Numbered from the stretch's first letter, positions 8,377 to 16,948 are shown. The stretch: DNA of 64,000 bases from an uncultured Christensenella sp. (GCA_910585955.1 CAJUGC010000002.1:1-64000); one strand, 5' to 3'. Made by a program: numbers and translations. Notes: generated from the letters alone by a model not told the origin.

Positions 8377-8726
8377 CATACAAAGCCAAATATCGACAGC
8401 ATTTGTAATTTTGCGTGCGCCTATATCTTGTAAAATTATAGACACACGCACAAAGCCTTGCGATACAGGATAGTAACGTCTGGGTACATAAGTTAAAGTT
8501 TTTAACATACGACAATTTAATACATGGCTGTAATAGACAACCGGATACCGCCGTTGCGGATATAAGGGTTTGAACAGCAGGCAAAGCCGCTTTTAATCAG
8601 GGCTTGTTTCTGCTCGTTCAAATCTTTTTCTTTTGCTCTCATTATAGGGTTTTGCCGCCGCTGTCGGTGGCTTTTTTATATACAGCAATCTGCCGATAGC
8701 GAACAAAATCGTTATCGGGGGCTGTT
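8377..8726. other. intergenic region before the phage module
   Basis: No gene is seen. At 8654-8677 a GCCGCCG/CGGTGGC stem followed by six T looks like a terminator. At 8693-8718 a 9-bp stem with one mismatch (CCGATAGCG/CGTTATCGG) sits 8 bases before the next start codon. It may control translation of the sigma-like gene. Confidence 0.5.
8654..8677 (+). terminator. terminator upstream of the phage module
   Basis: 7-bp stem GCCGCCG/CGGTGGC, loop CTGT, then TTTTTT. Confidence 0.7.
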
Positions 8727-9131
8727 ATGGCGACAATCAGAATTTACGACGGAACAAATTATACCGACGTCGAAGTTACGGAAGAATTTGCGGCGCAATA
8801 CAAACAGTTGGAAAAATACGAAAATAACATCAACCGTAAGGAAACAAGACGGCATCAGTCGTTAGATAAATCAATGGAACACGGTTTTGACGTTGCCGAT
8901 CCGAACGTCAATATCTTTGAACAGGTCGAACGGCGGCTATGGACGGAAAAGTTACATAAGGCAATCGTCTCCCTATCGCCGGAACAGCAACGGCTGCTTC
9001 GGCAAGTATATTTTGAATACATACCGCAAGCGGAAATTGCCGAGCGTGAAAACGTATCTGCCGTCGCAATACATAATCGCTTGGAAAGAATTTTAGCGCG
9101 TTTGAAAAAAAGTTTTGAAAATGACCGTTAA
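8727..9131 (+). CDS. sigma-70 region-4-like protein
   Basis: A 134-aa cytoplasmic protein. Residues about 70-130 (LHKAIVSLSPEQQRLLRQVYFEYIPQAEIAERENVSAVAIHNRLERILARLKK) have the sigma region 4 pattern, with an HTH at about 100-120. Proteins of this size in Gram-positive mobile elements are usually regulators or partial sigma factors. It is the first gene of the phage-like block. No good Shine-Dalgarno is present, and a hairpin lies just upstream. Confidence 0.75.
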   Translation: MATIRIYDGTNYTDVEVTEEFAAQYKQLEKYENNINRKETRRHQSLDKSMEHGFDVADPNVNIFEQVERRLWTEKLHKAIVSLSPEQQRLLRQVYFEYIPQAEIAERENVSAVAIHNRLERILARLKKSFENDR

Positions 9132-9199
9132 TTCGTGCGTTTCTCGTGGCTTCTATGTGAAGGGCTGCGGCTCTATCTCATTATAAAGGAGTTACGAAT

Positions 9200-9508
9200 A
9201 TGGTAACAACAATGCAACAGGTACGGAACGACTTAAAGGAAATTCGGTACTACTACTCGAAGCGGAAAGATTTTGAATCCGCCGCAAAATGCGTCGTGGA
9301 AAGCGCGGTTACGGAAAAGGTCAATAGGTACAATCTCGCAATCAAAACTGCGCCGGCAAGACTGTACGATTTGTATATCGCGCTGTACACGCAAAACAAT
9401 TCGCAATGCGCTCTCGCGGAAGATTGGGGGTTTTGCAACGATTATATCAAGCAACTCAACAAGCAACTGTGCGAATATTTACTGAAATTCTTTAACGGGG
9501 GAAATTGA
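9200..9508 (+). CDS. small phage protein, possible sigma/ArpU-like regulator
   Basis: A 102-aa helical protein following AAGGAG. The C-terminal part (LYDLYIALYTQNNSQCALAEDWGFCNDYIKQLNKQLCEYLLKFF) resembles the HTH end of small phage late regulators, though the match is weak. It is two bases from the next gene and in line with the sigma-like gene. Function is uncertain. Confidence 0.55.
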   Translation: MVTTMQQVRNDLKEIRYYYSKRKDFESAAKCVVESAVTEKVNRYNLAIKTAPARLYDLYIALYTQNNSQCALAEDWGFCNDYIKQLNKQLCEYLLKFFNGGN

Positions 9509-9509
9509 A

Positions 9510-9758
9510 ATGATGAACAACGATAGGGATTTTTTATACGACGCAAACAACGTCTACCGCACGGAAAATTATATCGTCAAACAGGTAATCGGCGTAAGGC
9601 TGAGCGACGAACTCAATAACGTAGTATTCAGTTTCGACACCTACTACCGCCGCACGAAAAAGCGCGATAAGATTTACGAAAAGGCGTTTAGCGCACGCAA
9701 GAATATCGACGGCAGACGTCTTCCGACCACCATGTACGCAAGAACGTATATCGAATAA
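9510..9758 (+). CDS. hypothetical protein, 82 aa
   Basis: A small soluble basic protein rich in Tyr, Arg and Asp, with no recognised domain. It starts one base after the preceding stop with a GGGGGAAA site, so it is translationally linked. ATG at 9513 is an alternative start. A terminator follows, closing a three-gene unit. Confidence 0.6.
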   Translation: MMNNDRDFLYDANNVYRTENYIVKQVIGVRLSDELNNVVFSFDTYYRRTKKRDKIYEKAFSARKNIDGRRLPTTMYARTYIE

Positions 9759-9762
9759 AATC

Positions 9763-9797
9763 AAAGAAAGTTCCGAGCGATCGGGGCTTTCTTTTTT
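9763..9797 (+). terminator. terminator closing the 8.7-9.8 kb unit
   Basis: Stem AAGAAAG/CTTTCTT, reinforced by TTCCGA/TCGGGG-type inner pairing, then a T run. Confidence 0.75.
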
Positions 9798-9830
9798 GCC
9801 CTTCTTCTACTCCTTTTATTACTCGACAAT

Positions 9831-9884
9831 CGCAAAAATGTAATGTGTTTCTAACACGTTTCTTACTTACCGCCTACTCGTAAA
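9831..9884 (-). promoter_or_regulatory. inverted copy of the 1815-1867 control motif
   Basis: Read on the minus strand it has TTTACGAGTAG, then TTAGAAACACATTA and TTTTTGCG, in the same order as 1815-1867. It includes the palindrome GTGTTTCTAACAC. It lies between the first phage unit and the structural gene block, so it may be a regulator-binding or recombination-accessory region. Confidence 0.45.
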
Positions 9885-9904
9885 ACAAAACCGTTTGCCC
9901 TATA

Positions 9905-10117
9905 ATGCAACTGTACTCGGACGGAGCAACAAACAAAACCGATTAGTGCGGTTATTGCAAAGTAAAGGCGGCCGCCTACCGCAAATCGCACGAAACGTGG
10001 TGTTTCAATAACAGCGTCCGCCGCGTACAAAATTACAACTTAATATCGGACGGAACGGAAAGCGGCATAGAACGCACGCAACAGCGATTTCGTCCGAACA
10101 AACAAATCTCTATGTAA
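9905..10117 (+). pseudogene. possible small gene interrupted by an in-frame TAG
   Basis: ATG at 9905 opens a frame that reads 13 codons to TAG (9944-9946). The same frame then continues for 56 codons to TAA at 10115-10117. The continuation has a zinc-finger-like start (CGYCKVKAAAYRKSHETWC) and a basic tail. It ends just before the AAGGAG of the next gene, as expected in a compact phage genome. It may be a read-through gene, a pseudogene, or simply intergenic sequence. A perfect palindrome GGCGGCCGCC lies inside (about 9968-9977). Confidence 0.35.
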
Positions 10118-10129
10118 GGAGAACAGTCT

Positions 10130-10417
10130 ATGGCAAAAACCAAATACGACAACACGAAGTGGTCTGTGCCGAGCAAGCGCGCCAAAGGCTATGCGGAAGA
10201 ACGCAAAGTCAAAGTCCACAAATGGGGACAGAAAAAAGGCAAGCAACTCACGGACTACGAAGCAGGTATGCGCTCCGGCTATCTGCAATGTCAGAACGAC
10301 CACGCCGGAATGTACAAGTACACGAAGGCACTCTCGGAAGGCAAATCGAAAGCCGAAGCAAAGCGTCTTTCCCGTATCAAGGGCAAGCGCAAAAACAAAG
10401 ACGGCGACGCCGCCTAA
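10130..10417 (+). CDS. small basic phage protein
   Basis: A 95-aa, very Lys/Arg-rich soluble protein after AAGGAG. LTDYEAGMRSGYLQCQNDHAGMYKYTKALSEGKSKAEAKRLS is the most structured part and the C terminus is a basic tail. It may bind DNA. It starts the block that runs through the ssDNA-binding candidate and structural genes. No known family is recognised. Confidence 0.7.
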   Translation: MAKTKYDNTKWSVPSKRAKGYAEERKVKVHKWGQKKGKQLTDYEAGMRSGYLQCQNDHAGMYKYTKALSEGKSKAEAKRLSRIKGKRKNKDGDAA

Positions 10418-10441
10418 TTCAAAACAAGGAGAATTTTCAGT

Positions 10442-10801
10442 ATGGCAAACAAGAACAAAAACAATCAGGTACTCGTGGAACGCGAAACCTACGAAAAAGA
10501 CGGTAACACCTACTTTTCACACGTCGTCAAGGGCGTTATTCGCGGCAAGGAAGTCAAAGCAACGGTCGTTCCGCACGACGTCGGCGGCTATGCCATTCTC
10601 GACATTGTGTTCGGGGACGCTATGACCGCCGAACTCGTTTTGAAGCCTTACGAAATCAAGGACGAAAAGACGAAAAAAACGGTCAAGGGCAATTCGTATG
10701 CCGTGCGCTCGGTGGATACCGAAACGGGCGAAGTTCTGGAATGCCCCGTCAAGCCCTTCCGCAGTTCGGACAAAACCATTCTCGGAATGATTACGGGATA
10801 A
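10442..10801 (+). CDS. candidate ssDNA-binding protein of the filamentous-phage module
   Basis: A 119-aa beta-rich protein after AAGGAG with no membrane segment. Alternating strands (YFSHVVKGVIRGKEVKATVVPHD, GGYAILDIVFGD, TAELVLKPYEIK, SYAVRSVDTETGEVLECPVKPF) suggest an OB-like or small barrel fold. Its position just before a 52-aa hydrophobic coat candidate is that of the ssDNA-binding gene (gV) in filamentous phages. The assignment rests on position and size, not on a sequence match. Confidence 0.5.
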   Translation: MANKNKNNQVLVERETYEKDGNTYFSHVVKGVIRGKEVKATVVPHDVGGYAILDIVFGDAMTAELVLKPYEIKDEKTKKTVKGNSYAVRSVDTETGEVLECPVKPFRSSDKTILGMITG

Positions 10802-10811
10802 CCGCTCGGCA

Positions 10812-10970
10812 ATGAAGAAATTGATATTACTCCTACTCATCATCGTATTGGTAGTGCTGGTCGGAACGTGGCCGCTTACTATTCTCGCAAAAGTCTTTGA
10901 ATGGATAAGCAGCGGTCTGCGGTGGCTGGCGAATCTACTCAATTTCTTCGGCTGGAACGGGCTATTGTAA
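10812..10970 (+). CDS. 52-aa membrane protein, candidate major coat protein
   Basis: ATG AAG AAA at 10812 opens a 52-codon gene to TAA at 10968-10970. Residues 4-25 form a hydrophobic helix after MKK. The rest is amphipathic (FEWISSGLRWLANLLNFF). Size, single membrane helix and place between the ssDNA-binding candidate and the large anchored proteins fit a filamentous-phage major coat or small minor coat protein. The ribosome site is weak (CGGC). A terminator follows 5 bases after the stop. Confidence 0.6.
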   Translation: MKKLILLLLIIVLVVLVGTWPLTILAKVFEWISSGLRWLANLLNFFGWNGLL

Positions 10971-10974
10971 AGAC

Positions 10975-11016
10975 AAAAAAGGCACTACTCGGGCGCAAGT
11001 TCGTTTAGTGCTTTTT
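10975..11016 (+). terminator. terminator after the coat candidate
   Basis: AAAAAAGGCACTA pairs with TAGTGCTTTTT across an 18-base loop. In filamentous phages a terminator after the coat gene allows high coat expression. Confidence 0.75.
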
Positions 11017-11053
11017 CCTTTACGGAAACAAAAAACTATAAGGAGCAAGATTT

Positions 11054-12460
11054 ATGAAAGTATTAAAAACTATCGCAAATTGCTGTGTGGTGTTTTTGTG
11101 CGTCATAAGCGTTTGCGTCATTATCGGGTTTATCTACTATCACTATTTCGTGAAAGATACCACGATAGGCGTAAACAATATCGACAATCAGGTCGGCTTG
11201 GACGTGCAGGACATAATCAAATCGGATGATTTGACGGAAGAAGAAAAAGACGAACTCAAAGACCGTTACTTTCTCGAAGTCAATTATTACAGCAACGACA
11301 AAGGCAACGGAATACAGTTGCAGGAACTCAAAATGAATTACTTTACTACGACGAGCTTACTCTCGACGGATTATCGCTCGACGGGTATGCAGTATCTCGG
11401 CGATTATAAAGGTCTGCCGCTCGACGTATGGGACGGTAATACAAGCGTCAAGTTTATTAACCCGTTCGGGAACAACGACCGCTATTACGGTACGGACGAC
11501 AACGCTATGAAAATCGTCAACAGTTACGTCGATAAAAGTTTCAACTACTACGACTACACGAACGGTATAAATTGGAACGGCGTAACCAACGAAAACGGCA
11601 GTATCGCAACCGAACTCAAACGCACAACCGAATTTATTATCAAAATCGACGACCGAGCGTTCGCAATTTCTCTCAATAAGTATTTTGACCGCGACGTCGG
11701 AGATCTGCGCAATTTCTTCGGAATCGGCTGGAAAGTCGGCGATATTTACAACCGTTACTACTACACCTACGGCAGTCTGTTTCAGTCGTGTATGCAAGCG
11801 GTAAAAACCAACAGCGCAGGTTACGGCGATTACTATATTACGGTCGATTTATCGTCGCTGTTCTCTATCAAGGAATACGATTACGACACAAAGAAATTCA
11901 AAACGGACGACGTAACCGACATCATCAAGACGTATTCGGTGCTTAAATTCCATTACGACGAAAACGGTGCAAGAAACAGTACGCAAAGTATGTTCGGCAT
12001 TATCGACAACAACTCAAAGTACGACGTATCGGAAGATAAAATCGACACGAGTTATTGGCAGGAACGTATGACCTACAATCTCGACGTTACGAGCAAATTA
12101 CGGGGCGAAGATATTTTCGTTTACCGTTACAGCGAAGTTTACGACGGGTATTTTGTTTCTCTTACTATGGACGCCAAAAAACTGTTCGCAGAAATTCCGA
12201 GAGCCAAAATCAATATAACGCTCGAATTGGATTCGCCCTACCTTACGGGCAAGGAAATCAATATCGTCGGCTTGGACTACAACGCTTTTGAGAATTTGGA
12301 ACTCGACACGCTGACCGTCAAAGGCAGTACGCAAACCTTTTATCTGCTTGAAAAATCGCTGTTCGGAACAAATCTGCAAACACTGAAACAGTCAAAAGGC
12401 ATTACGTTCGACGGCATTCAGAATGCTATCGACAACGAGTACACGGGGGTGATTGTATGA
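11054..12460 (+). CDS. N-terminally anchored membrane/virion protein, 468 aa
   Basis: One membrane helix at about 7-30 (CCVVFLCVISVCVIIGFIYY) is followed by a ~435-residue extracytoplasmic domain rich in Tyr, Asn and Asp. It starts after AAGGAG and overlaps the next gene by ATGA. There is no known enzymatic motif. Together with the next two proteins it forms a set of membrane-anchored proteins between the coat candidate and Zot, the place of minor coat genes in filamentous phages. Confidence 0.65.
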   Translation: MKVLKTIANCCVVFLCVISVCVIIGFIYYHYFVKDTTIGVNNIDNQVGLDVQDIIKSDDLTEEEKDELKDRYFLEVNYYSNDKGNGIQLQELKMNYFTTTSLLSTDYRSTGMQYLGDYKGLPLDVWDGNTSVKFINPFGNNDRYYGTDDNAMKIVNSYVDKSFNYYDYTNGINWNGVTNENGSIATELKRTTEFIIKIDDRAFAISLNKYFDRDVGDLRNFFGIGWKVGDIYNRYYYTYGSLFQSCMQAVKTNSAGYGDYYITVDLSSLFSIKEYDYDTKKFKTDDVTDIIKTYSVLKFHYDENGARNSTQSMFGIIDNNSKYDVSEDKIDTSYWQERMTYNLDVTSKLRGEDIFVYRYSEVYDGYFVSLTMDAKKLFAEIPRAKINITLELDSPYLTGKEINIVGLDYNAFENLELDTLTVKGSTQTFYLLEKSLFGTNLQTLKQSKGITFDGIQNAIDNEYTGVIV

Positions 12461-12984
12461 AGAAAATCATAGCATTGGTAATTCTGTATATTCTCGCGTT
12501 CGCGCTCATCGTTGCCGGCGTATTCTGCGGCTTGCAACTGTACAAGGAAATCAAAGCCGAAAGTTACGTCAACGGCAGTATCGACATAAGCAACCGCTTT
12601 TCGCAGGAAAGTTTCAAGTACACGTCAACGAGCGTCGTTTTCTATCACGATTTATACGACGACACGAACACCTACTATTTTGAAAAAGACTTGCTGAAAA
12701 CAGACAACTTCGACGGAGAAAACAAAAAGTATAACGTCGTGCTGAACGATTATATTTTGCTCAACTGCGATATTAAGGCAGGCTCGGTATATGCAACCGT
12801 CAATTTCGACTTTTACAATACCGACGGGCAGATCGTAAACAGCGCAACGCTCAAAATCTCCGTTAAGTTTTTAAGCGGCAAAACACAACTCACTCTGGCG
12901 ACTACCGGAAACGAAAACGCGTCCTTCTTGGAACAGTATTTCGCGGACAACGGTATTCGCTTGCAAATCATTGAAATTTTATAA
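12457..12984 (+). CDS. N-terminally anchored membrane/virion protein, 175 aa
   Basis: A single membrane helix at about 5-27 is followed by an external beta-rich domain of ~145 residues. The gene overlaps its upstream neighbour by 4 bases, indicating coupled translation and probably a shared complex. No family is recognised. A minor virion component or an assembly partner of the 468-aa protein is likely. Confidence 0.65.
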   Translation: MKKIIALVILYILAFALIVAGVFCGLQLYKEIKAESYVNGSIDISNRFSQESFKYTSTSVVFYHDLYDDTNTYYFEKDLLKTDNFDGENKKYNVVLNDYILLNCDIKAGSVYATVNFDFYNTDGQIVNSATLKISVKFLSGKTQLTLATTGNENASFLEQYFADNGIRLQIIEIL

Positions 12985-12995
12985 GGAGAATTTTT

Positions 12996-15380
12996 ATGTC
13001 AACGACAAGAAAAGTTTTAACAATCATATTCAGTATTCTCATTGTCGCCGCGTTCGCCTTCGTGCTGACGTGGGGCATCATAAATTGGTCGAAAGTCAAG
13101 GAAGGTATGGCGGGCAACGGGCTGTATACGCAGGACGACGTGCAGAAGTCCTACGAGGACGGTTACAATACTGCCCTATCAGACAAAAGCGAATACGAAA
13201 AACTCATAGACAGTTACCGTGATACGATAACAATGCAAAACGACTTAATCTCGCAACATACGAGCGAAGTCAACATTTTGAATAACAGTATCAAAGACTG
13301 TCAAGGGCAAATCACGACGCTCAACGAGCAGAAAACCGCACTCGAATCGCAGGTAGAAACACTCAACACCATTCGGACGAGCAACGAAGCGACAATTACC
13401 GATTTGAACGGGCAAATTGCCGCGCTCAACAATCAGGTACTTTCGCTTTCCGCCAACAAGGACGAGAACGAACGTCAAATTGCACGGCTGAACGAGCAAA
13501 TCACAAACTTGCAGTCGCTGAACGCGCAGTTACAGGAAACCAACGAATTGAACACTCGCACGATAAGCGGTCTGAATGCACAAATAGCAAGCCTTAACAA
13601 TCAGATTGCCGACCTTACGTTGCAAACGCAAAACAATTCTTCGGTAGTCAATGCGTTAAACGTCAAGATTGCGGAATTGCAAAAATCGGTAAGTTACTAT
13701 GAACAATATCTCGCTTCGTTAGAGAGCGGCGAACAGGTTGTCGCAACGTTCGAGTTCGACGGCAGCGTTTACAACATTCAAGTTGTCAACAAGAACAGCA
13801 CGCTCACGGTTACGCCGCCTACTTCTACTGCCTATGTCATATTCAACGGCTGGACTGTGGACGGAGAGCCTATCGACCTTGCAACATACCGCATTACGGC
13901 GAACACAAAAATCGTTGCCGACGTTACGCATAAGTACGAAGTCAATTTTATGGTCGAAGGAGAAAATCACAACAATCAAATCGTACTCAAAGACGCCAAA
14001 GTTACCATGCCCACTAACCCGACAAAGAACGGCTATGTGTTTGACGGCTGGACGCTCGACGGAAACAACGTAATCAATCTGACGACATACACCGTAACGC
14101 AAAACGTAACGTTCACGGCAAAATTCACAAAACTGTATTCGGTCGTATTCAAGTATGAAGATTCCACATTGAAAACGGAAACGGTCAAGAGCGGACAATA
14201 CGCAACAGCCCCGTCTGCTTCTTCCACTGCTTACAAGGTATTCAACGGATGGAAAGTCAATGGGGTTGCGGCGAACGTAAGCGAATACCGCATTACGGCA
14301 GATACCGTTTTCGTTGCGGACATCACCTACAAATACGACGTCAAGTTTATGGCGGACGGAACAGTGCATAACTCGCAAATCGTCGAAAAGAACGCCAAAC
14401 CTACCGCGCCGAGCAATCCCGCAAAGGCAAATCACACGTTTGCCGGTTGGTCTGTGGACGGGGTAAATCCTATCGACGTCAGCAAATATGCCGTTACCGA
14501 AAACGTAACCTTTACGGCTATCTTCCGTATTCATACTTACACCGTTACGTTTAAGAACGGCAACACGACGCTTTCTACTCAAACGATTGAACACGGCAAG
14601 TACGCAAGCAAACCGAACGATCCGACGAAAACGAATTGCGTATTTGTCGGTTGGTCTATCGACGGAACAAACACCGTCAACGTAAGCAATTATGCCGTAA
14701 CGGGGAACGTAACGTTTAATGCGGTATTCCGTATTGACAAATTTACAGTTACATTCCAAAGCGGCACGACGACGATATCAACGCAACAGGTAGAAAACGG
14801 CGGCTATGCAACCGTACCCACGTTTACAAGCGATACGTTCAAAGGCTGGACGATTGACGGAACGACGGTCATCAACGTCGCAACCTATAAGATAACCGCA
14901 AATACCACGTTTATCGCAAAACACAGCGGCAGCTGGCAACTTATATGCGACGAGCAACTATACGTTTACGGCGACAGCACAATGAATAGCGTTGACGTGG
15001 AAGTTCGCGGCTTAAAGAAAGGCGATAAAATCAAAGTTACGGCGAACTTTATGCAAGCGAACATAACCGACACGGGTTACAACAGTTTCTGGTATAACTC
15101 GCCTGACGGTAACGGCTGTTACGGCTGGCAGTTCGACGGCAACGAGTGGTTTGCGCTTGATAGCAGCGGTATGAGTTTCGACCACTATCCGAGCGAAAAA
15201 GTATTGACAAGTTCGGAGCCGTTCTCGGCAACGCTCGGCGTCGTCGAATACGGAGTTGACAACACGTTTACGATTACCATTTCGTGCAAGCGCGACGGTT
15301 ATTTGACGGTTGAATGGTCTGACAATGCGGGCTTCTACATTGAAATGATGACTATGTGGGAACTGTACGTTTTAAGGTAA
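12996..15380 (+). CDS. coiled-coil and InlB B-repeat membrane protein, candidate adsorption protein
   Basis: A 794-aa protein with four parts. A membrane helix spans about 7-31. A long coiled coil (about 60-240) has repeated Asn/Gln-rich heptads (LNEQITNLQSLNAQL). Five to six tandem InlB B-repeat/Flg_new units (about 245-640) carry the GW signature (FNGWTVDG, FDGWTLDG, FAGWSVDG, FVGWSIDG). A distinct C-terminal domain of ~150 residues follows. A membrane anchor, rod, repeats and terminal head suit a pIII-like receptor-binding tip protein. The host lipoprotein at 48459-51827 uses the same repeat type. Confidence 0.7.
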   Translation: MSTTRKVLTIIFSILIVAAFAFVLTWGIINWSKVKEGMAGNGLYTQDDVQKSYEDGYNTALSDKSEYEKLIDSYRDTITMQNDLISQHTSEVNILNNSIKDCQGQITTLNEQKTALESQVETLNTIRTSNEATITDLNGQIAALNNQVLSLSANKDENERQIARLNEQITNLQSLNAQLQETNELNTRTISGLNAQIASLNNQIADLTLQTQNNSSVVNALNVKIAELQKSVSYYEQYLASLESGEQVVATFEFDGSVYNIQVVNKNSTLTVTPPTSTAYVIFNGWTVDGEPIDLATYRITANTKIVADVTHKYEVNFMVEGENHNNQIVLKDAKVTMPTNPTKNGYVFDGWTLDGNNVINLTTYTVTQNVTFTAKFTKLYSVVFKYEDSTLKTETVKSGQYATAPSASSTAYKVFNGWKVNGVAANVSEYRITADTVFVADITYKYDVKFMADGTVHNSQIVEKNAKPTAPSNPAKANHTFAGWSVDGVNPIDVSKYAVTENVTFTAIFRIHTYTVTFKNGNTTLSTQTIEHGKYASKPNDPTKTNCVFVGWSIDGTNTVNVSNYAVTGNVTFNAVFRIDKFTVTFQSGTTTISTQQVENGGYATVPTFTSDTFKGWTIDGTTVINVATYKITANTTFIAKHSGSWQLICDEQLYVYGDSTMNSVDVEVRGLKKGDKIKVTANFMQANITDTGYNSFWYNSPDGNGCYGWQFDGNEWFALDSSGMSFDHYPSEKVLTSSEPFSATLGVVEYGVDNTFTITISCKRDGYLTVEWSDNAGFYIEMMTMWELYVLR

Positions 15381-15384
15381 GCCT

Positions 15385-16206
15385 ATGATAACGATAATTT
15401 TCGCGCCGCCGCGAACGGGCAAAACCTGTTTTATGACGCACGTCGCACACGACACTGCGTTCGACAGACAGCGCAACCGTTCTATGCAGAAGGAAATTAT
15501 ACGGAAACAAAACAATGGCTTTGACGGGATTAAGACTGTGCCTGTACATACTGTAAGTTCAAACTACGATATGACTTTTCACAAGTACAGGTACAGCCCC
15601 CGTTTCAGTCGGCGTATCAATCCGTATAGGCTCGGTTTTGCAAACGATTTTGTGGAATCACATTTTAATCTTCCGTTTGAAACGATCTGCATAACCGAAG
15701 CGCAAAAGTATCTCAACAGCCGAATGAGTATGTATTTTCCCGATTGGCAATCTCGCTGGTACGAACAACACGGACACAACGATATAAATATCTGGTTAGA
15801 TACCCAACGTCCTATGCTCATCGACGTGAATATACGCGAACTCGCGCAGTTTATTGAAATCGTAAATCTGGAACTCTCGCATAACGGTTACGGCAAAGTC
15901 AATGGTCTGAAATGGAAAATCCGACATATAGAAAACAGCAGTCTTTTCGACCGATATATGTCAAGCGGCAAGAAAGACAAAGACTGTTACACGGACGATA
16001 CCGTAATAGCGGACTACAACGTATTCGATTGTTACGACAGTCAATCATGCAAGCCGAAGTTTTACGACGGTCATTTGAACGAAGATTTTGATTACAAACA
16101 AGCCGAGCCGACGGACGATACCATTGACGGGTATATTCGGTATTTACAGGAAAACGACGACGAATTACCCGAAAACTATTATGTCAAGCGGGGTAAAAAA
16201 TCGTGA
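15385..16206 (+). CDS. Zot-type filamentous phage assembly ATPase (pI-like)
   Basis: A 273-aa P-loop protein. Walker A is APPRTGKT (7-14). A Walker-B-like ETICITEAQ lies at about 99-107. HNDINIWLDTQRP plus the DVNIRELAQFIEIV stretch match the Zonula occludens toxin/pI pattern that defines filamentous phages. The usual C-terminal membrane helix is not obvious, so the anchor may lie in a partner. It overlaps the following 84-aa gene by 4 bases. In this family the ATPase drives virion extrusion through the cell membrane. Confidence 0.82.
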   Translation: MITIIFAPPRTGKTCFMTHVAHDTAFDRQRNRSMQKEIIRKQNNGFDGIKTVPVHTVSSNYDMTFHKYRYSPRFSRRINPYRLGFANDFVESHFNLPFETICITEAQKYLNSRMSMYFPDWQSRWYEQHGHNDINIWLDTQRPMLIDVNIRELAQFIEIVNLELSHNGYGKVNGLKWKIRHIENSSLFDRYMSSGKKDKDCYTDDTVIADYNVFDCYDSQSCKPKFYDGHLNEDFDYKQAEPTDDTIDGYIRYLQENDDELPENYYVKRGKKS

Positions 16207-16457
16207 TTAACTACAACAAAAACAAACTCATCAACGAGTGCCTTAACAAGTATTACGAAACTTTTTCGCATACGCTCGATACCGCAGATTTCGTACCCGA
16301 AAAATATAACGACAAGATTAACGCATATATCTTCAAGAATATGAAACGGGCATTCAAGCGGATCGACAAAGCGGACAAACAGTTTCAGAAAGAATTTAGA
16401 AAAAAGGAAAAGTTGAAAATGAAACAACGTAAAGCGAACAAAAAGAAAACTGAATAA
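16203..16457 (+). CDS. small charged helical protein, 84 aa
   Basis: GTG-started gene overlapping zot by 4 bases. The protein is highly Lys-rich and helical, ending in a KEKLKMKQRKANKKK-type tail, with no membrane segment. It may be an assembly accessory or DNA-binding protein. No family is recognised. Confidence 0.65.
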   Translation: MINYNKNKLINECLNKYYETFSHTLDTADFVPEKYNDKINAYIFKNMKRAFKRIDKADKQFQKEFRKKEKLKMKQRKANKKKTE

Positions 16458-16507
16458 CGGCGGCTCTGCCTATGCGGTAAATATACGGTCGCCGTACAAG
16501 GAGAATT

Positions 16508-16942
16508 ATGCCATACGGCGAAACAAAAGTGTATTTCGACGGTAGCCATTATATCGCCATACCGCACACGGAACGCCCTACAAAGCGACGTCCGAAACCG
16601 CCCGAAGAAATTATCACGGTTACGGAAACGCCGCAAGAAACAATACAACAAAGCAAGGATGAAAGCGCAGTTACGGACGACGTAATTGCGCCGATTCCGC
16701 TTGTAAAAGGAAATGACGAACAAGTTGCCGAACAAGCGGATTCGACGCCGCAGACGGTCAATGACAGCCCTAAAAACGAACGTAAAACGACGCGGAAAGA
16801 ACTGTTTAACGAACTGTATCAGGACAGCCTTTCGGTCAAGAAATCCGAACGTCGCAAGCGCATTATTACCGCTATGCTCCCTTACTTTAAGGACGAAACG
16901 GAAACCGCCTACTATGTGGACAGGAACTTGGAACGTAAATAG
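16508..16942 (+). CDS. 144-aa protein, probably the N-terminal part of Rep
   Basis: Starts after AAGGAG. Residues 1-90 are low-complexity and Thr/Gln/Pro-rich. Residues 95-144 (TTRKELFNELYQDSL, then SERRKRIITAMLPYFKDETETAYYVDRNLERK) are folded-looking. It ends in TAG at 16940-16942. The HUH replication domain follows in the same frame after only two more codons, so the two probably form one ~349-aa Rep, interrupted or read through at TAG. Confidence 0.6.
   Translation: MPYGETKVYFDGSHYIAIPHTERPTKRRPKPPEEIITVTETPQETIQQSKDESAVTDDVIAPIPLVKGNDEQVAEQADSTPQTVNDSPKNERKTTRKELFNELYQDSLSVKKSERRKRIITAMLPYFKDETETAYYVDRNLERK
16940..16942 (+). other. in-frame TAG between the two parts of Rep
   Basis: TAG CGG AAT TTG ATT continues without shift into the HUH domain. 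In the phage block every other clear gene ends in TAA or TGA. Confidence 0.6.
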
Positions 16943-16948
16943 CGGAAT

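Noticed and set aside
13719..14759. A 346-codon minus-strand open frame
   Set aside because: Antisense to the B-repeat part of the 794-aa protein. Its apparent repeats are only the reverse reading of those repeats.
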